Origin: Vibrio chagasii
Lineage (GTDB): Bacteria; Pseudomonadota; Gammaproteobacteria; Enterobacterales; Vibrionaceae
NCBI RefSeq assembly: GCF_024347355.1
Contig: NZ_AP025466.1
Coordinates: 124,001 to 188,000 of the forward strand
Direction of reading: 5' to 3'
DNA length: 64,000 bases
Shown here: piece after piece, positions 35,400 to 45,471 of the stretch
How positions within the stretch are numbered: the first letter of the stretch is position 1
Layout: every line of letters begins with the position of its first letter
The notes under the pieces: generated by a model
Databases searched by the model: none
What the model saw: the letters and a program-made list of their open reading frames with translations, nothing else
Told to the model about the DNA's origin: nothing
Translations under genes and position numbers: made by a program

Positions 35400-36502
35400 G
35401 TGCTTTGATCCTCCAATACCAACAGCAGCTTGGTGAAACCTTCTTCGATATCGACTTAGAACTGCCAAGCCGTGGTATCACGGCGATCTTTGGTCGCTCT
35501 GGTGCGGGTAAAACCTCTTTAATCAATGCCATTAGTGGCCTTAAACAGCCAGACAAAGGTTTGATCAGTGTATCGGGGACAACCTTGTTCGACAGTGTAC
35601 AAGGGATTAACTTGCCAACGCATAAGCGCAATGTGGGCTATGTATTCCAAGAGTCAAGGCTGTTCCCTCATATGAAGGTATCGGTGAATCTTAAATACGG
35701 TGTTAAAGGCACAGATAAAGCGCACTTTGATCAGATCGTGTCGCTGCTTTCATTAAACTCGTTGCTAGATCGTTATCCGGCTCGTTTATCTGGCGGAGAG
35801 AAGCAGCGTGTGGCGATTGGCCGAGCTCTGTTATCTAGGCCAAGCATTTTGTTGATGGATGAGCCATTGGCATCTCTTGATTTACCTAGAAAGCGTGAAG
35901 TGATGCCGTTTCTGGAGAACTTATCCGAGACCGTACAAATCCCGATTATTTACGTCACTCACAGCCTTAACGAAATCTTACGATTGGCGAATCACTTGGT
36001 CATCATTGACCAAGGTAAGGTAGTGTCGTCTGGTGTGACCGAACAGGTATGGGCGTCACGTGCGATGCAGCCTTGGCAGTCTTTCTCAGAGCAAAGCTCA
36101 CTGTTTGAAGCGAAACTGGCAGAGCACAACGACGATTACGCTTTGTCTCGTTTAATGCTCGGAAAGTCTACGTCTTTGTGGGTTCAGAAAGTGTCGAGTG
36201 AGATTGGGGCTACCGTAAGGCTTCAGGTCAGGACAAATGATGTCTCAATCACGCTAGAGGAGCCAAAAGGCACTTCAATCCGTAACATTCTTCCTGTGTC
36301 GATTAAAAGCGTAGAGACGCATCAACAAGGGAGCAATAAGCAGAGTGTGGCGGTTGAGTTGGAATTGGAGTCTGGCTGTTATCTATGGGCAACCATTACT
36401 TCTTGGGCATTGGATGAGCTTGACCTTAAAGTCGGCCAGCAAGTATTTGCCCAGATTAAGGGCGTGAGTGTAGCTCAAAGAGACATTGCCGTTACTCATT
36501 AA
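35396..36502 (+). CDS. modC: Molybdate ABC transporter ATP-binding protein
   Basis: 368 residues. Walker [10 protein letters not shown] near 33-41, signature LSGGEKQR near 132-139, Walker [13 protein letters not shown] near 151-162, H-loop THS. Residues ~295-365 form a TOBE/MOP domain ([12 protein letters not shown] ... [14 protein letters not shown]) that binds oxyanion. Energises molybdate import. The operon ends here; no ModE regulator is seen in the window. Confidence 0.95.
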   Translation: MSALILQYQQQLGETFFDIDLELPSRGITAIFGRSGAGKTSLINAISGLKQPDKGLISVSGTTLFDSVQGINLPTHKRNVGYVFQESRLFPHMKVSVNLKYGVKGTDKAHFDQIVSLLSLNSLLDRYPARLSGGEKQRVAIGRALLSRPSILLMDEPLASLDLPRKREVMPFLENLSETVQIPIIYVTHSLNEILRLANHLVIIDQGKVVSSGVTEQVWASRAMQPWQSFSEQSSLFEAKLAEHNDDYALSRLMLGKSTSLWVQKVSSEIGATVRLQVRTNDVSITLEEPKGTSIRNILPVSIKSVETHQQGSNKQSVAVELELESGCYLWATITSWALDELDLKVGQQVFAQIKGVSVAQRDIAVTH

Positions 36503-36820
36503 AAGTTAACGCGACTTGCCTGCTTTGGAGTTCTTGTTTGAAGTTATTGGTTTTAGATTAGGTAAAACTCGATCTTGATTCCATGAATGGGAACATGCGT
36601 CATTTTTATACGGTATAAGCTTCGGTTTTGAGCCACACTGTATCAGTGCAAAGTCATATTATTTGCACAGCGCAAGAGCGGCATGAAGTATTGATGAGTC
36701 GCAGATAAGCGACCAATAGAAAAAGCAGTGGGTATAAAAAAGCCGCTTGTTTAAAGCAACAGGCGGCTTAGTATCAGTATCACTGTTTGCGTTCAACCTA
36801 ATTTAAGGTTGAGCAACGGC
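36503..36820. other. Spacer between modC and the convergent DUF3069-like gene
   Basis: 318 bases. The only clear element is the terminator hairpin at 36736-36771. The remainder has no open frame of interest and no recognised motif. Confidence 0.5.
36736..36771. terminator. Terminator between modC and the convergent gene
   Basis: AAGCCGCTTGTT ... AACAGGCGGCTTA, preceded by an A6 run so that the minus-strand copy ends in TTTTTT; best for the minus-strand gene. Confidence 0.8.
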
Positions 36821-37258
36821 TTATTTAGTGAAAACTTCTTTAAAATCACGCTTCAAGATAGCATCACGACGAGCTTTCTTGATTTGTTTAACCATGTCTT
36901 TTACACAGTTGTGTAGAACTTGGTCTAGTAGTTGAGCGCGGTACTCTTCTTTTTCTTCGTCAGTCATGCCTTCTGGAAGTTTAAGAGTAGGGAACTCTTC
37001 CATCACGTTAACACCAGCGAAAGCTTGGCTAACCGTGATTAGAGCGTGGAACTGCTCGAAGTTGTCCAAAACATTTTGTGCGCTTGCTGGCAGGCTGTCC
37101 CAAGCTTCGCGTACTGCTTCTTCAGACACTTCATGAATAGAAGTAACCATAAAGTGCATCTCTTTTGGCACTTCATCAAATTCGATAACTTGGCGAAGTT
37201 CAGGAGAGATTGTGGTTAAATCGATTTCTTGTTGCTCTGTGTTTGTAGCGTCTGACAT
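36821..37258 (-). CDS. Hypothetical acidic/helical protein, possibly DUF3069
   Basis: 145 residues, cytoplasmic, largely helical and acidic in the N-terminal part (DATNTEQQEIDLTTISPELRQVIEF) with a basic C-terminal helix (VKQIKKARRDAILKRDFKEVF). I believe it is the gammaproteobacterial DUF3069 family, but the assignment is from memory. No catalytic motif is visible. Monocistronic; divergent from a response-regulator/GGDEF gene 90 bases away. Confidence 0.6.
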   Translation of the reverse strand: MSDATNTEQQEIDLTTISPELRQVIEFDEVPKEMHFMVTSIHEVSEEAVREAWDSLPASAQNVLDNFEQFHALITVSQAFAGVNVMEEFPTLKLPEGMTDEEKEEYRAQLLDQVLHNCVKDMVKQIKKARRDAILKRDFKEVFTK

Positions 37259-37347
37259 AGTATTTCTCTTTAAAAAGAAACAATGCTAAAAAGATCTGTA
37301 AAAAAGTCAATATAATATAGAGATTAGGGCATGATTTAAGCCCAAAA

Positions 37348-38361
37348 ATGAGCTACGTTGAATATTCAACACTCGATAAAGGTGATGCGATGATAGAAAA
37401 GGGATCTTCGATGCGCATATTGCTGGTTGACGATGTTCAGCTAGACAGAATGCAACTTGCTATTCGACTAAAACAATTAGGTCATATTGTTGAAGCTGTC
37501 GGCAGCGGTAAAGAAGCCCTGAACGTTTATTCTGGTTTTGATCCAGAGCTCGTCTTGCTTGATATTAGTATGCCTGAAATGGATGGCTTTGAAGTAGCGA
37601 ACGAGATCCGTGAACGATTTCCTGAATGGGTACCTATTATCTTTCTGAGCGGTCACGAAGAGCCTGAGATGATAGCCAAGGCCATTGATGCGGGTGGTGA
37701 CGACTATTTGATCAAGCCGGTAAATAAAGTCGTACTCAATTCTAAACTGATTGCCATGCAGCGAATCGCCTACATGAGGCGTGAGCTGAAGCAAAGTACC
37801 GCCAAGTTAGAAGAGCTCAACATCCTCCTACAACAGCAAGCCAATGAAGATGGCCTCACCAAATTGTACAACCGTCGATATATGGATACTAAGCTTGAAG
37901 AGAGCATTGCGTGGCACGGAAGACGTAATATATCCATGACGGTGATTCTACTCGATGTAGACTTCTTTAAGCCTTACAACGATAATTACGGGCACATTCA
38001 AGGAGATAAGTGCTTACAAGGCCTTGCTAATACCCTAAAGGTACTGTTTGTAAGAGCTGGAGAGTTTGTCGGCCGTTATGGCGGTGAAGAGTTTGTGCTT
38101 ATCTTGAGTGATACCGACAGTGATGCTGCAGAACAGCAGGCGATTCGTATCAAAGAAGCGCTTTATGATATGAACTATGCACATGAGTATTCTACGATTT
38201 CAGATAGAGTGACAGCGTCACAAGGGGTGTTGTCGTTTGTGCCGAATGGCGATGAGTCTTTAGCCTCCATCTATGAGAAGGTCGACCAAGCGCTGTATCA
38301 AGCAAAACAAAGCGGTAGAAACACCTATATCCAGCGCAACATTTTAGAGCACACACGATAG
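37348..38361 (+). CDS. Response regulator with diguanylate cyclase (REC-GGDEF) domain
   Basis: 337 residues, or 316 from the ATG at 37411 that follows AAGGGA and begins MRILLVDD. Receiver domain about 22-140 with phospho-Asp in ELVLLDISMPEMDGF and Lys in LIKPV. Linker helix, then GGDEF about 175-335: DEDGLTKLYNRRY-like start, ILLDVDFFKPYND, and active site RYGGEEF. At the place of the inhibitory I-site it has RAGE rather than RxxD. It would make c-di-GMP when phosphorylated by an unknown kinase. Soluble, PleD/WspR-like. No kinase gene is adjacent. Confidence 0.92.
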   Translation: MSYVEYSTLDKGDAMIEKGSSMRILLVDDVQLDRMQLAIRLKQLGHIVEAVGSGKEALNVYSGFDPELVLLDISMPEMDGFEVANEIRERFPEWVPIIFLSGHEEPEMIAKAIDAGGDDYLIKPVNKVVLNSKLIAMQRIAYMRRELKQSTAKLEELNILLQQQANEDGLTKLYNRRYMDTKLEESIAWHGRRNISMTVILLDVDFFKPYNDNYGHIQGDKCLQGLANTLKVLFVRAGEFVGRYGGEEFVLILSDTDSDAAEQQAIRIKEALYDMNYAHEYSTISDRVTASQGVLSFVPNGDESLASIYEKVDQALYQAKQSGRNTYIQRNILEHTR

Positions 38362-38427
38362 CCGTTGAGCTCTTTTAGTAATTTGAATTTATAATCCTAG
38401 TAGCGTTTGAACTAGGAAGTGTTTTAA

Positions 38428-39450
38428 GTGATAAACGACATGCCACAATCAAAGTCATTTTCTATGGCTAATTCGCGTTGGACACTGATTGTCCCTGCGC
38501 TTTGTTTGATTACCTCACCTACGGTTTCAGCCAACGCTTTGTCAGATGCATTTCGCAAGGAGCTAGAGCAGCGTTTTGCGACCAGTGTATTACTCAACGA
38601 TACCGATGTTTTTACTTTTGGTATTAATAACTTCGATCCAAATGAAGTTTTTAGTTTAGACAATGAAGATGTTGGCTCGAATGATTCGGTAAGTCGCCGT
38701 CAAAACATCACATCTCTCAGTCTTCCTTATACCTTTGAGCTGCCCAACTACATTGAAGACAACCATCAAGAGATAACGTTGCGCTTATCAGCATTGCGTA
38801 TCGAGAACGACGTTGAATATGCAGCGACGATAAAAAGCGATTATCAAAAAGAGTCTGTGGTTTCTGGTTACGTCGAGTTTGCTAATGTCTCTCAATTAAA
38901 TGAGTACTGGAGCTTTCATTCAGGTATTGGTAATCATATCTCTTATTATCGCAACGACTTTGAATACCGCTCGTCACTACTTGAGCCTATTCAGGACCAA
39001 TTGGATGGACTTTATTACAACACAGATGCGTGGGCATATATCATAGAGCCAAAAATTAAGCTGATTTTTGAAGATAAAAATCCCTGGGGGAGATACAAAC
39101 TGAGTACCAGTTGGCACTATTTTAATGGTGTTGGTTGGGGAGAAGCTAACAACGGCGATGTAGGGAACCCGGAAGGTTGGTATATCGCTAACGAAGCTAA
39201 GATCTTCTACGATCTCGTGCGTTGGGATAAAAACATTACATCGATGTATTCGAGCATTAGAAGAATTGATATCGGTGGGGACAGCGTGGAGTCGATGGGG
39301 ACGACCTCGTATTATGAGGGCAGTGTAGGTTGGTTGCTGAACCCCAACTTATTCAATGAATGGGTTGATAATGTAGGCATCGGTTTTACGATCAACTACG
39401 GGAGTAGCTTAAAAGGTGGTAGCCTCGTTCTGTTCTTCAACCAAGACTAG
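38428..39450 (+). CDS. Solitary outer-membrane autotransporter-like beta-barrel protein
   Basis: 340 residues, GTG start eight bases after AGGAAG. Signal peptide around 15-36 (WTLIVPALCLITSPTVSA-NA). After a short N-region, repeated amphipathic strands (HQEITLRLSALRIEN, YWSFHSGIGNHISYYRNDF, WGRYKLSTSWHYFNGVG, VGIGFTINYG, SLVLFFNQD) make a barrel. I recall a Vibrionaceae family described as a solitary autotransporter beta-domain (Omp_AT), which this resembles: barrel without a passenger. Function unknown. Followed by a terminator. Confidence 0.6.
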   Translation: MINDMPQSKSFSMANSRWTLIVPALCLITSPTVSANALSDAFRKELEQRFATSVLLNDTDVFTFGINNFDPNEVFSLDNEDVGSNDSVSRRQNITSLSLPYTFELPNYIEDNHQEITLRLSALRIENDVEYAATIKSDYQKESVVSGYVEFANVSQLNEYWSFHSGIGNHISYYRNDFEYRSSLLEPIQDQLDGLYYNTDAWAYIIEPKIKLIFEDKNPWGRYKLSTSWHYFNGVGWGEANNGDVGNPEGWYIANEAKIFYDLVRWDKNITSMYSSIRRIDIGGDSVESMGTTSYYEGSVGWLLNPNLFNEWVDNVGIGFTINYGSSLKGGSLVLFFNQD

Positions 39451-39512
39451 TTGCTTGCTGTTTAAAGCGAACTGCATTTAGCACCAAATATCTAATTAAC
39501 CAAAGAATCATA

Positions 39513-39546
39513 GCCAAGCACGTATAGAGCTTGGCTTTTGTTTTTT
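39513..39546 (+). terminator. Terminator after the autotransporter-like gene
   Basis: GCCAAGC, 9-base loop, GCTTGGC, then TTTTGTTTTTT. Confidence 0.85.
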
Positions 39547-40786
39547 AGCTATGAATACAGAGTTTGTTGCGGCCCGTCTTTTTGGCTTTGTACAATGCTT
39601 GATCGGCAAGCTTCAATACTTCTTCAGGGTGCTTGGTGGTTGTACTGTCTGCCAATCCAATACTCACTGACACATTGACAATTTCAGATGCTTGACCATT
39701 TTTACCACGCTTTTTGATGCCTTCATCATGATCATCAGGTCGCTCTTTTGTGTTACGAATTGTCATATCGTAGTCGTGCACTTGTGAAACAAGCGATTCC
39801 AGGTGTTCTTTGACTTGCTCGGTATGTTTACCTTTGAAGATGATCGTGAATTCCTCTCCACCATAACGATAAGCTCGAGCGCCACCTGTCGTCTCTTTTA
39901 AGATGCTCGCCACTAATTTCAACACGTCATCGCCAATGTCGTGCCCGTACGTGTCATTGAACTTCTTAAAGTGGTCGATATCGACCATCGCCATTGAATA
40001 CTTGCGCCCTAGATGCTTCATATCGACTTCTAAGGCGTGACGCCCTGGAATGTTTGTTAGTTGGTCATTAAATGCCATATCGTGGCTAGCAGACATCACA
40101 TAAACAATGATTAAAGTGCCTGACAAAGAAAACATCGTGCTCGATATGTACTGAACATCGAAAAAGATAAAGGTACTCGACGCCAGCAGGATCGCACTAT
40201 ACACAACCACATCGATTGAACGGTTGTAGACCAGAACCAAAATCGAAGTTAAACCCAATAAACACAGACTATATAAGACTAAAACGAAAGGCAGTTTAGA
40301 AAAGTCTCTGACGGTGAAGAGGATGCCTTCGCTCCATGATTCAAAACCTCCGGCATGAAAATGAGAAACGATAAGTTGCGCCCACACCACAAATAACACC
40401 AATACCAGAGCATACAAGAACATTGACTTAGAATTCACGCCCGTATCTGGGAAGGCGTACACAAGTAGGCAGGTGACAGGCACTAATGCCGCGAGTAGAG
40501 AGAGCTCTAATAGTGTCGTTCCGGTATTTAATGGGGTTTGCAAACGAACTTGGATTACAAAATAGGCGACAAGCATGGTCACTGACACCATGGCCATGCG
40601 CCCTTGCCTGAATGTATGGCATAGCAATACCGCAACGCTTAATAGAATATACGGAAGGTTGCTAGCAAACCCTAAGTTTGAATCCGTCACCAGAATGACG
40701 TTGTTCATACCTGCAAGTAAAATTGCTAGAAGGAGTAAAGGGAAGCAAAATCGAAACATGCTCGACGTTACAAAAGAAGATGCCAT
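39545..40786 (-). CDS. Membrane-bound diguanylate cyclase
   Basis: 413 residues. N-terminal ~235 residues contain about seven hydrophobic segments, an integral-membrane sensor of no family I recognise. The GGDEF domain occupies about 240-412: NQLTNIPGRHAL-like start, MAMVDIDHFKKFNDTYGH, active site YRYGGEEFTIIF, and ADQALYKAKKTGRNKLC end. No RxxD I-site lies five residues before the active site. A charged insert (KERPDDHDEGIKKRGKNG) sits late in the domain. Makes c-di-GMP. Confidence 0.9.
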   Translation of the reverse strand: MASSFVTSSMFRFCFPLLLLAILLAGMNNVILVTDSNLGFASNLPYILLSVAVLLCHTFRQGRMAMVSVTMLVAYFVIQVRLQTPLNTGTTLLELSLLAALVPVTCLLVYAFPDTGVNSKSMFLYALVLVLFVVWAQLIVSHFHAGGFESWSEGILFTVRDFSKLPFVLVLYSLCLLGLTSILVLVYNRSIDVVVYSAILLASSTFIFFDVQYISSTMFSLSGTLIIVYVMSASHDMAFNDQLTNIPGRHALEVDMKHLGRKYSMAMVDIDHFKKFNDTYGHDIGDDVLKLVASILKETTGGARAYRYGGEEFTIIFKGKHTEQVKEHLESLVSQVHDYDMTIRNTKERPDDHDEGIKKRGKNGQASEIVNVSVSIGLADSTTTKHPEEVLKLADQALYKAKKTGRNKLCIHS

Positions 40787-41181
40787 TTATGTGGTGAGCC
40801 TAACTATAATGATGATCTTATTAATTAATACTATACGTAGGATACGGTTAAACAAGCGATTGCCAAGCATTTTGCTTAAACGAGAGTGAAAACATAGTCA
40901 TAGGTCGCTATTGGTGCAACCGCTTTTATATGTATTCAGGTTGCTATTAACTACAGAACGAACTACACAGTATATATGAGAAATTAATTAGTCGTTATAG
41001 ATACTTAACAAAACCTATGTGGTTAATACTTAAGGGGCATATTCGATTTTAAAACGGTTTAATATTTGTTTTAAAATTGACCGACATAATGCTTTAACAG
41101 CCAAAACCAACCAGGTTGGCATGACGTCTAAGGCAAGGTTGAAGATTAGATCTTACATAGAGCTACAAACGGAGGTGTAGT
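40787..41181. other. AT-rich spacer between the membrane cyclase and the ComFB-like gene
   Basis: 395 bases between divergent genes, so it holds both promoters. The dyad CCAACC-AGGTTGG at about 41108-41120 is the only structure noted. No c-di-GMP riboswitch (GEMM) core was found. Confidence 0.4.
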
Positions 41182-41550
41182 ATGCAAATTAGTGTGGATG
41201 TACATAACTATATGGAGACGCTGGTGGGCCATGTATTGTCTACCGAAGAATACGTGTCTAGTTATACAAACGAGCAGTTGGCTGATCTCGCATGTTTAGC
41301 ATTAGGTCAGTTAAAACCTATCTATATTCGCTTTGATATCGATTTCCTTTCGGCCTTACCAGAAGATAAATTGGTTCTGTACAAAAGGAATAGTGAGATC
41401 GCGGTCAAAAATGCAGAAAGTATGATTATTGACGACAGACGACGCGATCGTAAGGACAATGTGCCCGTGATCTTTAGTCAACACAATTTTGATGATGACG
41501 TAGAATTGCAATGGTATGAAAAGCCATTGTTGAACCGTAAACAGTCATGA
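41182..41550 (+). CDS. ComFB-like (late competence development family) protein
   Basis: 122 residues, good GGAGG ribosome site. ISVDVHNYMETLVGHVLSTEEY followed by NEQLADLACLALGQLKPIYIRFDIDFLSALPED resembles the ComFB family (VxNxMExLVxxxL, then ADVxCLALNxLPPRYI). ComFB proteins have recently been reported as cyclic dinucleotide receptors in cyanobacteria; applying this here is inference, but two GGDEF genes lie within 4 kb. The zinc-binding cysteines of some ComFB members are absent (one Cys only). A small HlyU-family gene follows after 39 bases. Confidence 0.65.
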   Translation: MQISVDVHNYMETLVGHVLSTEEYVSSYTNEQLADLACLALGQLKPIYIRFDIDFLSALPEDKLVLYKRNSEIAVKNAESMIIDDRRRDRKDNVPVIFSQHNFDDDVELQWYEKPLLNRKQS

Positions 41551-41589
41551 TAGGTTAGTATCAGTAACGTCATTTAAGGAGTAAAAAAC

Positions 41590-41871
41590 GTGGGATTCTT
41601 TTCTAGATTATTTGGTGGCAAAGAAAAAACCGAACAAAAAGTAGAGATTGAGCCAGTCGAATATAAAGGGTTCAATATCTATCAAGATGCCATTGCTGAA
41701 TCTGGTCAATACCGTGTTGCCGGGCGTATCGAGAAAGAAATTGATGGTGAGATTAAAAGTCATCGTTTTATTCGTTCAGATGTTGTTTCAAACAAAGAAG
41801 ACGCCAACGAATTGATGCTCAAAAAGTCGCAAATGTTCATCGACCAAATGGGCGATAGCATATTTAGCTAA
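41590..41871 (+). CDS. HlyU family (PF10115) small protein
   Basis: 93 residues from GTG 41590, eight bases after AAGGAG. MGFFSRLFGGKEKTEQKVEIEPVEYKGF, then FNIYQDAIAESGQYRVAGRIEKE and HRFIRSDVVSNKEDANELMLKKSQMFIDQMG, match the family labelled HlyU transcriptional regulator in databases. It has no helix-turn-helix and is not the ArsR-type HlyU of V. vulnificus, so a regulatory role should not be assumed. Likely co-transcribed with the ComFB-like gene. Confidence 0.78.
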   Translation: MGFFSRLFGGKEKTEQKVEIEPVEYKGFNIYQDAIAESGQYRVAGRIEKEIDGEIKSHRFIRSDVVSNKEDANELMLKKSQMFIDQMGDSIFS

Positions 41872-42262
41872 CCAATTAGGGTTAGATTTGATGCTAGTCA
41901 TAATTTAGAGAGCTTTCAGTGTATATGCTGAAAGCTCTTTTTAGTTTTAGGGACAAAGAGCAGCTAGTCGGTTGTTATTAAAAGGATTATTGGCAAGTGG
42001 TTTGACCTCTTTATTCGAGAGGGGCATCATTTATCTAAATTAAGTGCTCAAATTCCATCCAAATCGTTATAAGTAATAACTTTTCCTGTTCTTTGAACAA
42101 AACGCTTGAAGTATTAGTTGTCGTTAGATACAAACGAATAAGTCATTGTACCAATTGTTAAAGTATCGCTATGCAAATTGGTGTAGCCAAGTGCGCTTAC
42201 GATCTCTTTAATTTGCCTTTGGTAAGAATAATAATCACAAATTGATACACAAGGAGTCTAAT
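41872..42262. promoter_or_regulatory. Spacer with the ComFB/HlyU terminator and the pntAB promoter region
   Basis: 391 bases. The hairpin at 41909-41944 ends the upstream pair. The rest must contain the pntAB promoter; no specific operator was recognised. Confidence 0.5.
41909..41944 (+). terminator. Terminator of the ComFB-like/HlyU-family pair
   Basis: AGAGCTTTCAG, 8-base loop, CTGAAAGCTCTTTTT: 11-bp perfect stem with U tract. Confidence 0.92.
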
Positions 42263-43810
42263 TTGTTGATAGGTGTACCAAGAGAAACGCTCGCTGGTGA
42301 AACGCGAGTCGCTGCATCGCCGAAATCGGTCGAACAGCTTCTAAAGTTAGGGTTTGAAGTTTGTGTTGAATCACAAGCAGGTGCGCTAGCAAGTTTTGAA
42401 GATTCAGCTTACGAACAAGCTGGTGCAAAAGTTGTAAGCGCAGATGAAGCTTGGAAATCCGATATTATCTTTAAAGTTAACGCTCCAATCGTTGATGATA
42501 CTAAGAATGAAATCGACCTACTTAAAGATGGCGCAACATTGGTCAGCTTTGTTTGGCCGGCTCAAAACCCGGAATTAATGGAGCAGCTCTCAAGCCGTAA
42601 TATTAATGTTATGGCAATGGACTCTGTGCCTCGTATTTCAAGAGCTCAAGCGCTCGATGCACTAAGTTCTATGGCCAATATCGCGGGTTATCGTGCTGTT
42701 GTTGAAGCGGCGCATGAATTTGGTCGATTCTTCACGGGTCAAATTACAGCGGCAGGTAAAGTTCCACCAGCGAAAGTATTGGTTGCTGGTGCGGGTGTTG
42801 CTGGCTTGGCGGCAATTGGTGCAGCTGGTAGTTTAGGTGCCATTGTTCGTTCATTCGATGTTCGTCCTGAAGTTAAAGAGCAAGTGGAGTCGATGGGCGC
42901 TGAGTTCTTGGAAGTGGATTTTCAGGAAGATACAGGCGCTGGTGATGGCTACGCAAAAGAGATGTCTGACGCGTTCAACAAGAAAGCGGAAGAGCTTTAC
43001 GCGGTTCAAGCAAAAGACGTTGATATCATTATTACTACAGCACTGATTCCGGGTCGTCCTGCGCCTAAACTTATCACCAAAGAGATGGTCGATAGCATGA
43101 GCCCAGGCAGCGTAATTGTGGACCTTGCGGCAGCAAATGGTGGGAACTGTGAATACACGGTTGCGGATCAAGTGATCACAACAGAGAATGGTGTGAAGGT
43201 TGTCGGTTACACCGATATGGTTGGTCGTCTACCTACTCAGTCTTCCCAACTGTACGCGACTAACCTAGTGAACTTACTGAAACTACTTTGCAAAGAGAAA
43301 GACGGTAACATCAATATCGACTTTGAAGATGTTGTACTTCGTGGCGTCACAGTCGTTAAAGAGGGCGAAGTCACTTGGCCAGCTCCACCAATTCAAGTTT
43401 CTGCTCAACCTCAACAGGCTAAGCCAAAAGCAACGAAACCTGAGCAAAAAGTTGAAGAGCCTACTTCGCCAGTTAAAAAAGCGGCAGGCATGGCCATTGC
43501 GGTTGGTGCATTCGCTTGGATAGCTTCGGTGGCTCCTGCTGCGTTCTTATCTCACTTTACCGTTTTTGTTCTCGCTTGTGTGGTGGGTTATTACGTAGTT
43601 TGGAATGTTAGCCATTCTCTTCATACGCCTTTGATGTCTGTAACGAACGCGATTTCAGGGATCATTGTGGTGGGTGCGCTATTACAGATTGGACAGGGAA
43701 GCGGCGTCGTGACTTTCCTGTCGTTTATTGCCGTTTTAATTGCAAGTATCAATATCTTTGGTGGCTTTACCGTGACCAAACGTATGCTTGAAATGTTCCG
43801 TAAAGACTAA
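42263..43810 (+). CDS. pntA: NAD(P) transhydrogenase subunit alpha
   Basis: 515 residues from TTG 42263, six bases after AAGGAG; this gives M-L-I-G-V-P-R-E, in register with E. coli PntA. Upstream in-frame TTG 42242 has no ribosome site. Domain I binds NAD(H) ([36 protein letters not shown] loops), then a Pro/Lys-rich linker near 380-410 and four C-terminal membrane segments. With PntB it uses the proton gradient to move hydride from NADH to NADP+. pntB begins 10 bases later. Confidence 0.95.
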   Translation: MLIGVPRETLAGETRVAASPKSVEQLLKLGFEVCVESQAGALASFEDSAYEQAGAKVVSADEAWKSDIIFKVNAPIVDDTKNEIDLLKDGATLVSFVWPAQNPELMEQLSSRNINVMAMDSVPRISRAQALDALSSMANIAGYRAVVEAAHEFGRFFTGQITAAGKVPPAKVLVAGAGVAGLAAIGAAGSLGAIVRSFDVRPEVKEQVESMGAEFLEVDFQEDTGAGDGYAKEMSDAFNKKAEELYAVQAKDVDIIITTALIPGRPAPKLITKEMVDSMSPGSVIVDLAAANGGNCEYTVADQVITTENGVKVVGYTDMVGRLPTQSSQLYATNLVNLLKLLCKEKDGNINIDFEDVVLRGVTVVKEGEVTWPAPPIQVSAQPQQAKPKATKPEQKVEEPTSPVKKAAGMAIAVGAFAWIASVAPAAFLSHFTVFVLACVVGYYVVWNVSHSLHTPLMSVTNAISGIIVVGALLQIGQGSGVVTFLSFIAVLIASINIFGGFTVTKRMLEMFRKD

Positions 43811-43820
43811 GGAGTAACAG

Positions 43821-45218
43821 ATGTCTGAAGGATTAGTACAAGCAGCTTATATTGTTGCTGCTGTATTCTTTATTATGAGTTTGGCTGGACTATCGAAGCA
43901 GGAATCTGCACGTGCAGGTAACTATTACGGTATTACGGGTATGGCAATCGCGTTGATCGCGACGATCTTTGGCCCTCACTCTGCGGGTATTGTGTGGATC
44001 ATCATTGCAATGGTGATCGGTGGTGGTATTGGTATCCACTACGCAAGAAAAGTAGAAATGACCGAAATGCCAGAGCTGGTGGCAATTCTGCACAGCTTCG
44101 TAGGTATGGCAGCGGTACTTGTGGGTTACAACAGCTACATCGATCCACCGGCGGCTGTGTCACTTAACCCTGCTGATATTCATGCAGAGCACGTTATCCA
44201 CCTAGTGGAAGTGTTCCTTGGCGTATTTATCGGTGCTGTGACGTTCACAGGTTCGATTGTTGCGTTTGGTAAGCTTCGCGGCGTTATCTCTTCGTCTGCA
44301 CTGAACATTCCTCACAAGCACAAATGGAACCTAGCGGCTATCGTGGTTTCAACATTACTTATGATCATGTTCGTTAAAGCAGATGGCAGCATGTTCGCAC
44401 TGATGGTGATGACACTTATCGCGTTCGCATTCGGATACCACTTAGTGGCGTCGATCGGCGGTGCAGATATGCCAGTGGTTGTTTCTATGTTGAACTCGTA
44501 CTCTGGTTGGGCTGCTGCGGCGGCAGGTTTCATGCTTGCAAACGACCTGCTTATCGTAACTGGTGCACTGGTTGGTTCGTCGGGTGCGATTCTGTCTTAC
44601 ATCATGTGTAAAGCAATGAACCGCTCGTTCATTAGTGTTATTGCTGGTGGTTTTGGTCAGGAAGTACAAGTGTCTGAAGGCGATGAAGATCAAGGTGAAC
44701 ACCGTGAAACTTCAGCGGAAGACGTGGCTGACATGCTTAAGAACTCTAAGTCAGTAATCATTACTCCTGGATACGGCATGGCAGTAGCTCAAGCTCAGTA
44801 CCCAGTGCATGAAATTACTGAAAAGTTGCGTGCACAAGGCGTAAACGTTCGCTTTGGTATCCACCCAGTAGCCGGTAGGTTACCGGGTCACATGAATGTA
44901 CTGCTTGCTGAAGCAAAAGTCCCTTACGATATCGTTCTTGAAATGGACGAGATCAATGATGACTTTGACGAGACAGATACTGTATTGGTTATTGGTGCGA
45001 ATGACACCGTAAACCCAGCAGCTCTGGAAGATCCAAACAGCCCAATCGCTGGCATGCCAGTGCTTGAAGTTTGGAACGCTCAAAACGTTATCGTGTTCAA
45101 GCGTTCTATGAACACGGGTTACGCAGGCGTACAAAACCCTTTGTTCTTTAAAGACAATACACAGATGCTGTTTGGCGATGCTAAACAAAGCTGTCTTGGT
45201 ATTCTAGAGCACCTATAG
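43821..45218 (+). CDS. pntB: NAD(P) transhydrogenase subunit beta
   Basis: 465 residues. About eight membrane segments in the first 265 residues with the proton-path His in [19 protein letters not shown], then cytoplasmic domain III binding NADP(H): [48 protein letters not shown] and [14 protein letters not shown]. Forms the membrane enzyme with PntA. Followed by a terminator. Confidence 0.96.
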   Translation: MSEGLVQAAYIVAAVFFIMSLAGLSKQESARAGNYYGITGMAIALIATIFGPHSAGIVWIIIAMVIGGGIGIHYARKVEMTEMPELVAILHSFVGMAAVLVGYNSYIDPPAAVSLNPADIHAEHVIHLVEVFLGVFIGAVTFTGSIVAFGKLRGVISSSALNIPHKHKWNLAAIVVSTLLMIMFVKADGSMFALMVMTLIAFAFGYHLVASIGGADMPVVVSMLNSYSGWAAAAAGFMLANDLLIVTGALVGSSGAILSYIMCKAMNRSFISVIAGGFGQEVQVSEGDEDQGEHRETSAEDVADMLKNSKSVIITPGYGMAVAQAQYPVHEITEKLRAQGVNVRFGIHPVAGRLPGHMNVLLAEAKVPYDIVLEMDEINDDFDETDTVLVIGANDTVNPAALEDPNSPIAGMPVLEVWNAQNVIVFKRSMNTGYAGVQNPLFFKDNTQMLFGDAKQSCLGILEHL

Positions 45219-45241
45219 AGGTCGGTTCTAGAAACAAAAGT

Positions 45242-45267
45242 AAGGAGCTCAATTGAGCTCCTTTTTT
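45242..45267 (+). terminator. Terminator of pntAB
   Basis: AAGGAGCTC-AATT-GAGCTCCTTTTTT, a perfect 9-bp stem. Confidence 0.92.
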
Positions 45268-45471
45268 GTGCCCACAGAGTGCGGGGAAATAGTGCGAATG
45301 TGAGAGAACATGAGCGCACTAATTGCTTCCCATAGCGACGATGAAATGGCTTAGCTCTAATGCGTTAGACTAGTACATCCGCTCGCTTTGAGCGCAATCA
45401 AGTCAATTTAATGACAGTTAGTCGTCATTCTTGCTGTTTTTCATGCGGTTAAAATTTATCTTTGAAAGCGA

